From Acidobacteriota bacterium (GTDB lineage Bacteria > Acidobacteriota > Terriglobia > Bryobacterales > UBA6623), in the NCBI GenBank assembly GCA_027624045.1, contig JAQBUE010000009.1, positions 1 to 55,740 of the forward strand: a stretch of 55,740 bases of DNA, given 5' to 3'. The notes beneath the pieces were generated by a model. The model was not told where the DNA came from and searched no databases. It saw only the letters and a program-made list of their open reading frames with translations. Positions 1-9,167 of this stretch are shown in pieces. Both the position numbers and the translations under genes were made by a program. Each line of letters opens with the position of its first letter. The first letter of the stretch is position 1.

Positions 1-7
1 CCACACC

Positions 8-1174
8 CTATTTCGTCCCCGGCCTCGACCTACCGCATTTCAGGATCATTCTTGGATTGGAAAATGCTAGTGGACCCGGCAACTTGTTGCGGCCGCGAAA
101 GTGACGAACGAAGACAACGACCGCTCCACGCATGATGACGCGTCGATCCCGACCCGGCGGGCAGTAGCCCGCCTGGCACGGCATGCCGTGCGGCACAAGA
201 GAGTTGGGCGCATGTGGGTTCGGTAGACCGGCAGGGCGGCCCTGTAAGGGCGGTGTGCCCAACCCGTCGCTGGCGCTCTGGGCTCGGTGGCCGCGCTTTG
301 GGATCGTCTGCATGGGCGAAGAATGGTGGGAAGCGGCGGGCAGTGGGTCGAGTGGAAACCGGCGGGGGCGGGCTAGGCACGGTTCAACCTGGGAAATAGA
401 GTTCGCCGCCGATCTCAGAAACGGCGTGTCCAACTTGTGTTGTGCTGCTGCCTCCCTCGACTCCCCGCATTGGGGCTTGTGTTCAAGCCAATGCACGCCT
501 TGTGAGTCGAGGCGCACGATATCGATGGGCGGTCCGACTTCCGAAGTATTCAACTTGATCTCGTTTTCAATGATTCGCCGAATCGCCGCTTCGGGATCCT
601 GATCGAAGCTGACAGCGTTCTTTTTCACGAACGCTTCGACGAACGTTCCGACCGCCACATACTCATTCAGTTCAAGCAGATTGGGCGCCCCTCCGAGCAC
701 GTTGTCCTCTGTCAGCCAGAAGCTCAACAACACCCCCTGCGCGCCACGTGGGGAAGTCGTTGCGACAACAGTCTGTAAAATATACTTCCCCGGCTCAGTA
801 AGTCGCTCATACATGGCCGGATCATTCTTTCTCACGGATTCGGCCGCACGGGGCAAGCCGTACTTCAGATTCGCAACATAGACACCAATAAAGTCACTGA
901 GATTTTGAGCCTCCCGAGCGGCCCCAACAAATAGACTTGACACGTCCCATCCCACTCCCCTGGAGTAGGCCAGTCCAGATGCTGCCTGCACAAAGTTGCC
1001 GCTGCGCTGGATCTTGCAAACCAGGCGGGCAGATGCACGATCAGTTCCTGAGAGTGTCTCCTTGCTATCGGCACCTATGAAGACAACACCATTGGAGGCG
1101 TGAGCGACAAGGGTGGTCAGGCCCCAGCAGTGCTGCGCGACGAGCAGTACAAGAAACAGGAGGCGCGTTTTCAC
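8..1174 (-). CDS. Secreted proteasome-like (Ntn-hydrolase fold) protein; C-terminal ~140 aa low-complexity, possibly not native
   Basis: Likely GTG start at 1174 (MKTRLLFLVLLVAQHCWG signal peptide) overlapping upstream stop; TTLVAHASNGVVFIGADSKET resembles the N-terminus of proteasome beta/HslV. Confidence 0.6.
   Translation of the reverse strand: MKTRLLFLVLLVAQHCWGLTTLVAHASNGVVFIGADSKETLSGTDRASARLVCKIQRSGNFVQAASGLAYSRGVGWDVSSLFVGAAREAQNLSDFIGVYVANLKYGLPRAAESVRKNDPAMYERLTEPGKYILQTVVATTSPRGAQGVLLSFWLTEDNVLGGAPNLLELNEYVAVGTFVEAFVKKNAVSFDQDPEAAIRRIIENEIKLNTSEVGPPIDIVRLDSQGVHWLEHKPQCGESREAAAQHKLDTPFLRSAANSISQVEPCLARPRRFPLDPLPAASHHSSPMQTIPKRGHRAQSASDGLGTPPLQGRPAGLPNPHAPNSLVPHGMPCQAGYCPPGRDRRVIMRGAVVVFVRHFRGRNKLPGPLAFSNPRMILKCGRSRPGTK
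156..191. repeat. Two adjacent palindromes: GGCGGGC-agta-GCCCGCC and GCACGGCATGCCGTGC
   Basis: Perfect 7-bp-arm hairpin at 156-173 and perfect 16-bp palindrome at 176-191, read directly. Confidence 0.7.
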
Positions 1175-1704
1175 CCAACTTTCCTCACTGCCTCTCGTAT
1201 CGAACGAGCATCGGACTCGTCCAGACCAGATTCGAGAGAAAGCTTGTAGAACTCCACCTCCTTTGACTGTTTCGAATCTAGCCCATGGGATCGAGTCAAG
1301 TCTTTCGCCAACCGCCACAGCTCCGGTAGGTCTCCCGATGTGACATCGCCGCATTCAACGATCGCCTTCTGAAATGCCTCTATGACGGCTGACGGTAGTT
1401 TGGGGCCGTAGAGGAAGTAGTGCAGATACTTGAGGAAGTTGCCGTCACGGAAAATCTCATCACCGGTCTTACCCTTTCGCCCAAAATGCATCTTTGGCGA
1501 AATGCCCCCGTGTAGGTCGGGATTGGTGAAGAAGTCGAGACGTACCGGCGGAATCGCCTCTCGGCTCAACAACGAGTGCATGAGCCGGCAAGCCGCTTCA
1601 CCGGATCTTTGTACCGCACCGGCCTCGCGAGACCTCGGAGGCTCGGTGAATTCGATCTGATCTAGGAGCGCCTGCTCCTCTTCGGTTAATGTCACTGGGG
1701 CCAT
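1171..1704 (-). CDS. Conserved-looking hypothetical protein, translationally coupled to the downstream Ntn-hydrolase-like gene
   Basis: 177-aa ORF with regular coding composition; stop TGA (1171-1173) overlaps GTG start of the next gene. Confidence 0.6.
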   Translation of the reverse strand: MAPVTLTEEEQALLDQIEFTEPPRSREAGAVQRSGEAACRLMHSLLSREAIPPVRLDFFTNPDLHGGISPKMHFGRKGKTGDEIFRDGNFLKYLHYFLYGPKLPSAVIEAFQKAIVECGDVTSGDLPELWRLAKDLTRSHGLDSKQSKEVEFYKLSLESGLDESDARSIREAVRKVG

Positions 1705-1814
1705 GCTGGTCGCCTCGCGTTGCTACTGCCGATCAGCCTATCAGAGGAGACGTTGATAGTAAGCAACAATGAGCAGGACCAGTTTCCTGCCCTCAAGCTC
1801 TCAAGCTCGAGGTT

Positions 1815-2160
1815 GGGGAAAATGGGACAGGCACAATTTTGACAAGGTGAAGCGCGTCGTGGCAAGCTATCGATCTGCCGCGCATTGCTCGCGTGATGGC
1901 GGTCGGCGCACCGCAGCACGTCACGCAGCGGAGGAACAACCGCCAACGGGTCTTCTGTTCCGACAGCCAGCGACGCAGCTATCTGGCATGACTCGCCGAA
2001 CAGGCTGCCCGTTATGAGCTTCGCATTTGGGGCTATTGCCTGATGCCGAATCACGTCCATGCGGTGGTCGTGCCAGAGCGATGGCTAGGGGCTTTGGGCG
2101 TGGCCACAACGCTTACAGTCGCTACTTCAATAGCGTTCGACTCCCCCAGCCCAATCCCCA
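1815..2160 (+). pseudogene. Degenerate REP-associated tyrosine transposase (RAYT, IS200-like Y1 transposase) remnant
   Basis: Fragments YELRIWGYCLMPNHVHAVVVPER and, in another frame, FGRGHNAYSRYFN match the RAYT core; frame interruptions; preceded by AAAATGGGACAGGCACAATTTTGACAAGG. Confidence 0.8.
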
Positions 2161-2280
2161 TCAAATCGACGGACTATCCACAAAGGCACCGGAGGAGACA
2201 CGTACCGAAGGATGCGATCAACTCCCGGTTTGCGCCCGTGATACCATTGTCCGCTCGCGCCTTGCAATGAGCTGACACCG

Positions 2281-3627
2281 TTGACCCCCGCCACGGCATC
2301 CGAGTCGCCCACACGAGCGCGCTATCTCATGATGCTGCTGGTCGCGCTCGCTTCGGCCACCGCTTATCTAACGCGCCATGCCATCGCTCCGGCCGCCACC
2401 ACGATCCAAGCCGAGACCGGGCTGAGCAACGAGCAGATGGGCTATGTGCTGAGCGTGATGTCAATCGGCTATTTCGTGTTCCAGATTCCCACCGCCTGGT
2501 TAGGGACGCGTTTCGGAACCCGCTTTGCCCTGCCCGTTCTGTGTGTGGGGTGGTCGTTGTGCGCGGTATGGTTCGCGGGTATGTCGTCGTTCTGGGGGCT
2601 GATTTCCGCCCGTATCGGCGTTGGCGCCATGCAGGCGGGTCTCGTTCCCAACTCGGCGCAGGCTGTCAAGGATTGGTTCCCGCTGCCGCAACGCGGACTC
2701 GCGAGCGCCGCCAACGCGTCGGCGATGTCCGTCGGCGGTGCGCTGACCGTCGTGCTGACCGCCGTCCTGCTGGAGTCGTTCACGTGGCGCATGACGTTCG
2801 TCATCATGGCGGCGGTTAGTTTGGTGTGGGCGGCGGCGTTCTATATCCTGTTTCGAACTCGGCCCGAAGAGCATCCCTGGGTAAACGCCGCTGAACTGGC
2901 GCTGATTCGCGGGGACCAAGCGCAGGGGCCGGACAAGACGGAAGTATCGGGCGAAGCGCAGGTGCCGAGCAAACCGGCCGCGGGACTGGTCAGCCTCAGG
3001 AGTCATTTCGCGGATGCGGGTTCTTCGCTCAGCCTATGGGCGCTTTGCGCGCAGTCGGCCTTTCGTGCCGCCGCGTACCAGATGTTCGTGACCTGGTTGC
3101 CTGCGTTTCTCGAAAAGGGCTACGGCGTCACGCGCGAAAGCGCCGGCTGGCTATCGAGTTCCCCTTTGGTGGGAGTTGTGGTTGGCGCTCTGGCCGGCGG
3201 TGTGCTCATTGACTGGCTGCTGGTAAAGACAGGCAGCAAGTTCATCAGCCGTTGCGGAGTGGCGATCGTGACGATGGGCTTGTCGGGACTGCTGTGCTTG
3301 ATGGCCTCCTGGACGCACGACCCCAACTGGCTCGTGGCGGCGATCGCGCTGGGCGCCTTCTTCTCAGGCCTTGGCGGGCCCGCCGGGTGGGCCGCCACGA
3401 TGGATCTGGGAGGGCGCCAGACAGCCCTCGCCATGGCCCTGATGAATATGGGCGGCACGATCGGCGGCTTCTGTCTGCCGATCGCGGTCGGCTACATGAT
3501 TGGTGATATCGAACGCACGGGCGGCGACTGGAATCAAGTCCTTTATTTGATTACCGCGATCTACTGGCTCGCGGGCGTTTGCTGGATTTTCGTGAATCCT
3601 AAGAAAGTCCCGGTCGCGTGGCGGTGA
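2281..3627 (+). CDS. MFS transporter (ACS-type)
   Basis: 448-aa polytopic protein, MFS signature WLGTRFGTRFALPV, 12-TM pattern. Confidence 0.85.
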   Translation: MTPATASESPTRARYLMMLLVALASATAYLTRHAIAPAATTIQAETGLSNEQMGYVLSVMSIGYFVFQIPTAWLGTRFGTRFALPVLCVGWSLCAVWFAGMSSFWGLISARIGVGAMQAGLVPNSAQAVKDWFPLPQRGLASAANASAMSVGGALTVVLTAVLLESFTWRMTFVIMAAVSLVWAAAFYILFRTRPEEHPWVNAAELALIRGDQAQGPDKTEVSGEAQVPSKPAAGLVSLRSHFADAGSSLSLWALCAQSAFRAAAYQMFVTWLPAFLEKGYGVTRESAGWLSSSPLVGVVVGALAGGVLIDWLLVKTGSKFISRCGVAIVTMGLSGLLCLMASWTHDPNWLVAAIALGAFFSGLGGPAGWAATMDLGGRQTALAMALMNMGGTIGGFCLPIAVGYMIGDIERTGGDWNQVLYLITAIYWLAGVCWIFVNPKKVPVAWR

Positions 3628-3716
3628 CCTGAGGGTGAGGTAGGCGCGACGGCGGGAATGCTAACCTGAGCGATTCGGTGGTCTGGCCTGGGCCGGCGAA
3701 CCACCCTTAAACCAAA

Positions 3717-5126
3717 ATGGTAGAACCCCGTTTATCGAGAGGATTGCGCGATCTGCTGCCCGATACGATGCTGGCCCGGCAGCGTATGATCGATACGATC
3801 CGCGGCGTTTACGAGCTATACGGTTTCTCGCCGCTCGACACCCCGGCTATTGAGTATCTCGACGTTTTGTCGGGGTCGGCCGGCGAGGACGCCCAGCAGC
3901 AGATCTTCCAGGTAACGAATCCGGAGGGTGAAGCTCTCGGCCTGCGCTTCGACCTCACGGTGCCGCTTTCGCGCGTCGTGTCGCAGTACCCCGACATGGT
4001 GTTTCCGTTTCGGCGCTACCAGGTGTCGTCGGTGTGGCGCGCTGATAAGCCCGAGCCTGGCCGCTATCGCCAATTCACGCAGTTCGACCTCGATTCGGTG
4101 GGCGCCGAGTCGGACGTCGCGGATACGGAAATCCTGGCGGCGATGTGCGATACGTTGGACGCGCTGAAGGTCGGCCCTTACATCGTTCGCTTCTCGAGCC
4201 GCCGCATCCTGAATCTGGTGCTTGACTACGCGGGTATCGCGCACGATGGCGGTCCGGCGGTGTTCCGGATACTGGACAAGCTCGACAAAATCGGGCTCGA
4301 CAAAGTCAAGCTGGAACTCACGACCGGCTACAGGGATGAATCCGGCGCACCGATTGCTGGGCTCGGACTGAGTTCCGATCAGGTTGAAAAGATCGAGCGC
4401 TTTCTGGGCATCAAAGGCGCTAGCCGCGGCGAGGTCCTCAAGCAACTGCGCGCGCTGTTCGCAAACGTCGAGAACGCGCAGGAAGAGATCGACGTCATTG
4501 AGCGCATTTCATCGCATCTGGAATCGCTCGGGTATGGGAGCGACCGAGTTGCGGTCGATCTGACCATCGCGCGCGGACTGGCCTATTACACCGGACCTGT
4601 CTTCGAAGCGAACCTGCTGGACGCGCCACAGTTCGGGTCGGTTTTCGCAGGGGGCCGTTACGACGATCTGGTGAAGCGTTTTACGGGACGCAGTATCCCG
4701 GCGACAGGAGCCTCGATCGGCGTTGACCGGCTACTGGCGGCGCTGATTGAATTGGGCCGCATCGAGCAGCCCAAGACCACTTCCCAAGTCCTTGTGACGG
4801 CGATGGATGGCGGGCTGATGTCGGAGTACCTTGCGATTACGTACGAGCTGCGGCGGGCCGGCATTCGAACCGAGATTCACGTTGGCGCACCGAAACGGCT
4901 GGGTAAGCAGATCCAGCGCGCGGACCGCCTCGATATACCGTATGTCGTGATCATGGGATCGGACGAAGCCCAGCGCGGTGTCGTCACGGTCAAAGAAATG
5001 ATCGTCGGCCGCGAAAAAGCCGCTGACGTCGGGTCGCACGAGGAATGGAAAGCGGGCCGCTTCGGCCAGCAAGAGATTGCCCGCACCGATTTGGTCAAGA
5101 CGCTGCGCCAGCTCCTCGGCCAGTAA
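3717..5126 (+). CDS. hisS: Histidyl-tRNA synthetase
   Basis: Class II aaRS motifs: RGLRDLLPDTMLARQRMIDTIRGVYELYGFSPLDTPAIEY, FRRYQVSSVWRADKPEPGRYRQFTQFDLDSVG, ARGLAYYTGPVFE. Confidence 0.96.
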   Translation: MVEPRLSRGLRDLLPDTMLARQRMIDTIRGVYELYGFSPLDTPAIEYLDVLSGSAGEDAQQQIFQVTNPEGEALGLRFDLTVPLSRVVSQYPDMVFPFRRYQVSSVWRADKPEPGRYRQFTQFDLDSVGAESDVADTEILAAMCDTLDALKVGPYIVRFSSRRILNLVLDYAGIAHDGGPAVFRILDKLDKIGLDKVKLELTTGYRDESGAPIAGLGLSSDQVEKIERFLGIKGASRGEVLKQLRALFANVENAQEEIDVIERISSHLESLGYGSDRVAVDLTIARGLAYYTGPVFEANLLDAPQFGSVFAGGRYDDLVKRFTGRSIPATGASIGVDRLLAALIELGRIEQPKTTSQVLVTAMDGGLMSEYLAITYELRRAGIRTEIHVGAPKRLGKQIQRADRLDIPYVVIMGSDEAQRGVVTVKEMIVGREKAADVGSHEEWKAGRFGQQEIARTDLVKTLRQLLGQ

Positions 5127-5154
5127 TTGCCCACCCTTTCAGGCTCGGTATCAG

Positions 5155-6036
5155 TTACGGCACTTGCCCGGCGACCTGAATCGTCGTGAACGCGCCAATA
5201 CCTTCATCCTGAGCAACAAAGCCTACTGCCGCGAGGCTTCCTTCGGGACCAACGACCTCGATCGTGCCCTCCGGTGACAGACCACTGCCTCCTTTGAGGG
5301 CCTCGATCGTGCAAGGTAACTCGTTCTGAACCAGGAACGGGAAGTGATCCCCAGCGCCCATCATGCGGTTGAACGAACAGCGCGTGATGCCGTTTGTATC
5401 GCGCGCGTTCACCGTCACCAATTGTTCCGTCAGGGACACCAGCGCCAGAGAAGAGCGCTGACCGAAGCGGTTGTTGTAGACGGAAAACAGTCGGTCGTGA
5501 TTACGGGTCGTCATCGGGATACTGGCCTGAAACAGGGGGCTGCCTGGAACCAGATTGTTGTAGAGGGCCGTGACGACGACAGCGCCCGGGGGATTGCTCG
5601 TAACGACGGCATAGCCGAGCCGCACGTCGGCGCCGAACGGCCAAGTGGTCGAGAACCGCACACCGTTGGCCGGCACGGTATCGGCGACACCGATGAAGTC
5701 CTCTGTTACATCCGGATTCACGTCCACGAGGGCCGGCAGCGCTAAAGGATCGCCGTTCGGTCCGAAGTAGTCAAGCGTAAAGTCAGCCGGAGAGTCGGTA
5801 ATGTTTTGAATACTGAATTCGGTGAAGAAGATCTGGCCACCGCCCAGCTCGCCATTGGCAATCTGAGGTATGACGTCGTCGCCGTTGAGTACGAACACTT
5901 TCGGCCGCACCGAGCCGGCGGGAATGCCGCGAGCGGTCAGCTCCGGAGGATGTATCGTCGGCCCGACACGCCTCTGACCGAACAGAAAAGGGGCTGTCAA
6001 GATAAGCAGAGAGACAAGAGTGATTGGTCGTTTCAT
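5155..6036 (-). CDS. Hypothetical secreted protein
   Basis: MKRPITLVSLLILTAPFLFG signal peptide then beta-rich sequence. Confidence 0.65.
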   Translation of the reverse strand: MKRPITLVSLLILTAPFLFGQRRVGPTIHPPELTARGIPAGSVRPKVFVLNGDDVIPQIANGELGGGQIFFTEFSIQNITDSPADFTLDYFGPNGDPLALPALVDVNPDVTEDFIGVADTVPANGVRFSTTWPFGADVRLGYAVVTSNPPGAVVVTALYNNLVPGSPLFQASIPMTTRNHDRLFSVYNNRFGQRSSLALVSLTEQLVTVNARDTNGITRCSFNRMMGAGDHFPFLVQNELPCTIEALKGGSGLSPEGTIEVVGPEGSLAAVGFVAQDEGIGAFTTIQVAGQVP

Positions 6037-6294
6037 AAGCGTCCATTCCTCGCGCGCCGCCGCGCGATTACACACTGAGTAGTATGTCATGTGGCAGCCG
6101 GTAACCCCAAACGCGGTTTGCGAACGGCATCACACTCGGCCCCTGGACGGGAGCTCCGTCGCGGGGTGGCGGAGGTTCGTTGAGCCTTCCGATCAAAAGT
6201 TTTATGCGTCCTATACACACCGCTTTGGAGCCGATTCGCTGTGTTAGCATGTGGGATTCTCGGAGCCTGCTCTGGGCCATATTTGGAGGAATTG

Positions 6295-7716
6295 ATGAGC
6301 ACGATTAGAACCCCGGCGGAAGTACTGCACTTTGCGCAGGAGAACGACGCCAAGATGCTGGATGTGCGTTTTGCGGACCTGCCCGGCCTGTGGCAGCACG
6401 TAACCTACCCCATTGAGATGCTCAGTGAGGATACCTTCGAGGAAGGTTTCGGCTTCGACGGATCGAGCATCCGCGGCTGGAAGGCCATCAGCGAGAGCGA
6501 CATGCTGATCGTGCCGGATCCGAACACGGCCATGATGGACCCGTTCACCGAGGTTCCAACGCTGGTCCTCATCGCCGATATCATCGATCCGATCACGAAG
6601 CAGCACTACGAACGGGACCCGCGCTGGATTGCCAAGAAGGCTGAGAATTACCTGCACTATCTCGGTGTGGGCGATGAGGCTTTCTTCGGAGCTGAGTCGG
6701 AGTTCTTCATCTTCGATAGCGTTCGCTTTGACCAGACCCCCAATCAGGGTTTTTACTACATTGACGCCGAGGAAGGCCGCTGGAATTCGGGCCGCGCTGG
6801 GGACAACCTTGGCTACCGCCCGCGCTACAAGGAAGGCTACTTTCCCGTCCCGCCAACGGACCACCATCAGGATCTTCGTACTGAGATGGTGCAGGTCATG
6901 CAGCGCTGTGGCCTCACGATCGAGGCCCACCACCATGAAGTGGCGACCGGCGGACAGGCCGAGATCGATCAGAAGTTCGCGCCCCTGGTCATCTCCGCCG
7001 ACAACATGATGATCTACAAATGGATCGTCAGGAACGTGGCCTTCCAGCATGGCCACACCGTGACGTTCATGCCGAAACCGCTCTGGAACGACAACGGCAG
7101 CGGCATGCACACCCATCAGAGTATTTGGAAGGGTGGTGTACCGCTCTTCGCGGGCGATCAGTATGCCGGGATGAGTGAGATGGCCCTGCATTACATTGGC
7201 GGCCTACTCAAACACGCGACCGCGCTCGTTGCGATCACCAACCCGACGACGAACAGCTACAAGCGTCTCGTGCCGGGCTTCGAAGCGCCGGTCAACTTGG
7301 CCTACTCGCGCCGCAACCGCTCGGCGGCCGTCCGCATCCCGATGTATTCGGCAAGCCCGAAGTCGAAGCGCATCGAGTTCCGCTCGCCCGACCCGGCCTG
7401 CAATCCGTACCTTGGGTTCGCGGCGATGCTGATGGCCGGCCTCGACGGAGTCAAGAACAAGATCCATCCCGGCGAGCCGCTCGACAAGGATATCTACGAT
7501 CTGTCTCCCGAAGAGTTGTCATCTGTACCGTCGCTGCCCGCTTCACTCGACGGCGCTCTCGACGCCCTTGAGAAAGACCACGACTTCCTCACCCAGAACG
7601 ATGTCTTCACCGAGGAACTCATCGAAGCCTACATCGACTACAAGCGCACAGCGGAAGTGGACCAGATGCGGCAGCGGCCTCACCCGTATGAGTTCTCGCT
7701 GTACTACGACATTTAG
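6295..7716 (+). CDS. glnA: Glutamine synthetase type I
   Basis: [43 protein letters not shown]-terminal [25 protein letters not shown] upstream of ATG 6295. Confidence 0.96.
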   Translation: MSTIRTPAEVLHFAQENDAKMLDVRFADLPGLWQHVTYPIEMLSEDTFEEGFGFDGSSIRGWKAISESDMLIVPDPNTAMMDPFTEVPTLVLIADIIDPITKQHYERDPRWIAKKAENYLHYLGVGDEAFFGAESEFFIFDSVRFDQTPNQGFYYIDAEEGRWNSGRAGDNLGYRPRYKEGYFPVPPTDHHQDLRTEMVQVMQRCGLTIEAHHHEVATGGQAEIDQKFAPLVISADNMMIYKWIVRNVAFQHGHTVTFMPKPLWNDNGSGMHTHQSIWKGGVPLFAGDQYAGMSEMALHYIGGLLKHATALVAITNPTTNSYKRLVPGFEAPVNLAYSRRNRSAAVRIPMYSASPKSKRIEFRSPDPACNPYLGFAAMLMAGLDGVKNKIHPGEPLDKDIYDLSPEELSSVPSLPASLDGALDALEKDHDFLTQNDVFTEELIEAYIDYKRTAEVDQMRQRPHPYEFSLYYDI

Positions 7717-7744
7717 TTGCTTTTGTAACTCGAAACGATTCCGG

Positions 7745-7780
7745 GCGCGGTCGCTGGCGAAACCATCGGCCGCGCTCTTT
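7745..7780 (+). terminator. Putative intrinsic terminator after glnA
   Basis: GCGCGGTCG ... CGGCCGCGC stem followed by TCTTT. Confidence 0.4.
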
Positions 7781-7787
7781 CGTTGGG

Positions 7788-8639
7788 GTGCGCAGCCGAC
7801 CCGCGGCTGCATTCGCCGAGAGCTGCACATCCAATCGTCAACTAGGCTATGATCGGGAAACTTTCGACGCTCGCGGGCCTCAACTGATCCCGCCACACAA
7901 GGGGCCGCGCCTGGAGGTTTATCGGACTCCGGTCCCCTGGCACGCTTCAGTTCAGATGACAAAACTTGGCAGCGAGAAGCCGGTCCATCCGCAATGGACC
8001 CTCGGCGAGAAACTTAGGCGCTGTATCGATGTGGCGCGAAAAGAGGGTCTCGCGAGCCTCTGGTTCAAGCTTGTGGGCGAGTGCTGCTACCGCCGGCTCG
8101 TCATTCTGGAACACGACCTGCCGCCGGAGATCCAGAAGATGAAATTGCCCGGCCACATCGAGATGAGGCTCCTGACAAGCGATGACGTTGACGCCTACCT
8201 TGATGCGCGCCCGGAGGGGATTCGTGAAGACATTCTTGGACGCCTCCAGAAGGGGCAGTTCTGCTTTAGCGCCTGGCAGGATGGGCGCGTGGTTGGGGCT
8301 GTTTGGGCGGCGACGGGGGATGCCTATATCGAATACGTCGATTGCTCGATCGAACTCGACCCCGATCAGGTCTACGTCTATAACGCCTTCACGCGGCTCA
8401 GCTACCGCGGGCAGCAGATCGCTCGCGAAAGGGGTCTATTCGTCGCGCAGTATCTGCAGCGGGCCGGCTATCGCAAACTGTTTGGCGCCGTGATGCCTGA
8501 AAACAAGGCCGCCCTGCGCGCGCCGAACGATGTCAGCGCGCGTCATATCGGCTGGCTGCGCCGTTACCAGCTTGGGCCCTGGCGCCGCTTTTCACTTCAA
8601 GTGGAGCCCGGCGCCCGCGGCGTTCGGTTGGTTAAATAA
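7788..8639 (+). CDS. GNAT-family acetyltransferase-like protein
   Basis: MRLLTSDDVDAYLDARPE...VYNAFTRLSYRGQQIARERGLFVAQYLQRAGYRKLFGAVMPENKAALR; exact start uncertain (ATG ~7956 also possible). Confidence 0.65.
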   Translation: MRSRPAAAFAESCTSNRQLGYDRETFDARGPQLIPPHKGPRLEVYRTPVPWHASVQMTKLGSEKPVHPQWTLGEKLRRCIDVARKEGLASLWFKLVGECCYRRLVILEHDLPPEIQKMKLPGHIEMRLLTSDDVDAYLDARPEGIREDILGRLQKGQFCFSAWQDGRVVGAVWAATGDAYIEYVDCSIELDPDQVYVYNAFTRLSYRGQQIARERGLFVAQYLQRAGYRKLFGAVMPENKAALRAPNDVSARHIGWLRRYQLGPWRRFSLQVEPGARGVRLVK

Positions 8640-8732
8640 CGTCTCAGCCAGGCATCACGCCGATGGAGACGCTTAGCGCGCTGTTTGGAAGGTTTCCGTC
8701 GCTTGGGGGTGCATGAGGGGACACCCCGTGAG

Positions 8733-9167
8733 CTAGTCTTCGATCAACTCGAGCAACACGCCGGCCGCCGACTTGGGGTGGACGAAGATATAGCGATAGC
8801 CGCCCGCTCCCCCGCTACGGATCGAATCGGTGACGAGCCGTCGCCCCGAGGCCCGCAGTCTCTCCACGGCGGCATCCAAGTCATTCAGCTTGATCGCCAA
8901 GTGGTGTAGGCCTGCGCCACGCTTAGCGATAAATTTCGCAATGGGCGAATCGTCGCTGGTAGGCTCCAGGAGCTCGATGCGGCTCTCACCCAGCCGAATC
9001 ATCACAACGCGCACCTGCTCTTGGGGAACCTCGACGGGGGGCTCGGCCTCACAGGCCAGATCCGCTGCATAGAGTTTCAAACCCTGCGCAAGCGATTCCA
9101 CTGCAATTCCGATATGGTCGATTCGCGGCTGCCCGCCGATGCCGGCAATGGGTGTGTTGTCCCTCAT
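8733..9167 (-). CDS. mce: Methylmalonyl-CoA epimerase (VOC/glyoxalase family)
   Basis: IDHIGIAVESLAQGLKLY...GAGLHHLAIKLNDLDAAVERL...FVHPKSAAGVLLELIE. Confidence 0.9.
   Translation of the reverse strand: MRDNTPIAGIGGQPRIDHIGIAVESLAQGLKLYAADLACEAEPPVEVPQEQVRVVMIRLGESRIELLEPTSDDSPIAKFIAKRGAGLHHLAIKLNDLDAAVERLRASGRRLVTDSIRSGGAGGYRYIFVHPKSAAGVLLELIED

Noticed and set aside
3816-4445. Long minus-strand ORF (209 aa) opposite hisS
   Set aside because: Antisense to a clear hisS; typical spurious ORF in high-GC DNA. Same reasoning applied to 6244-7191 opposite glnA and 53815-54435 opposite fliM.
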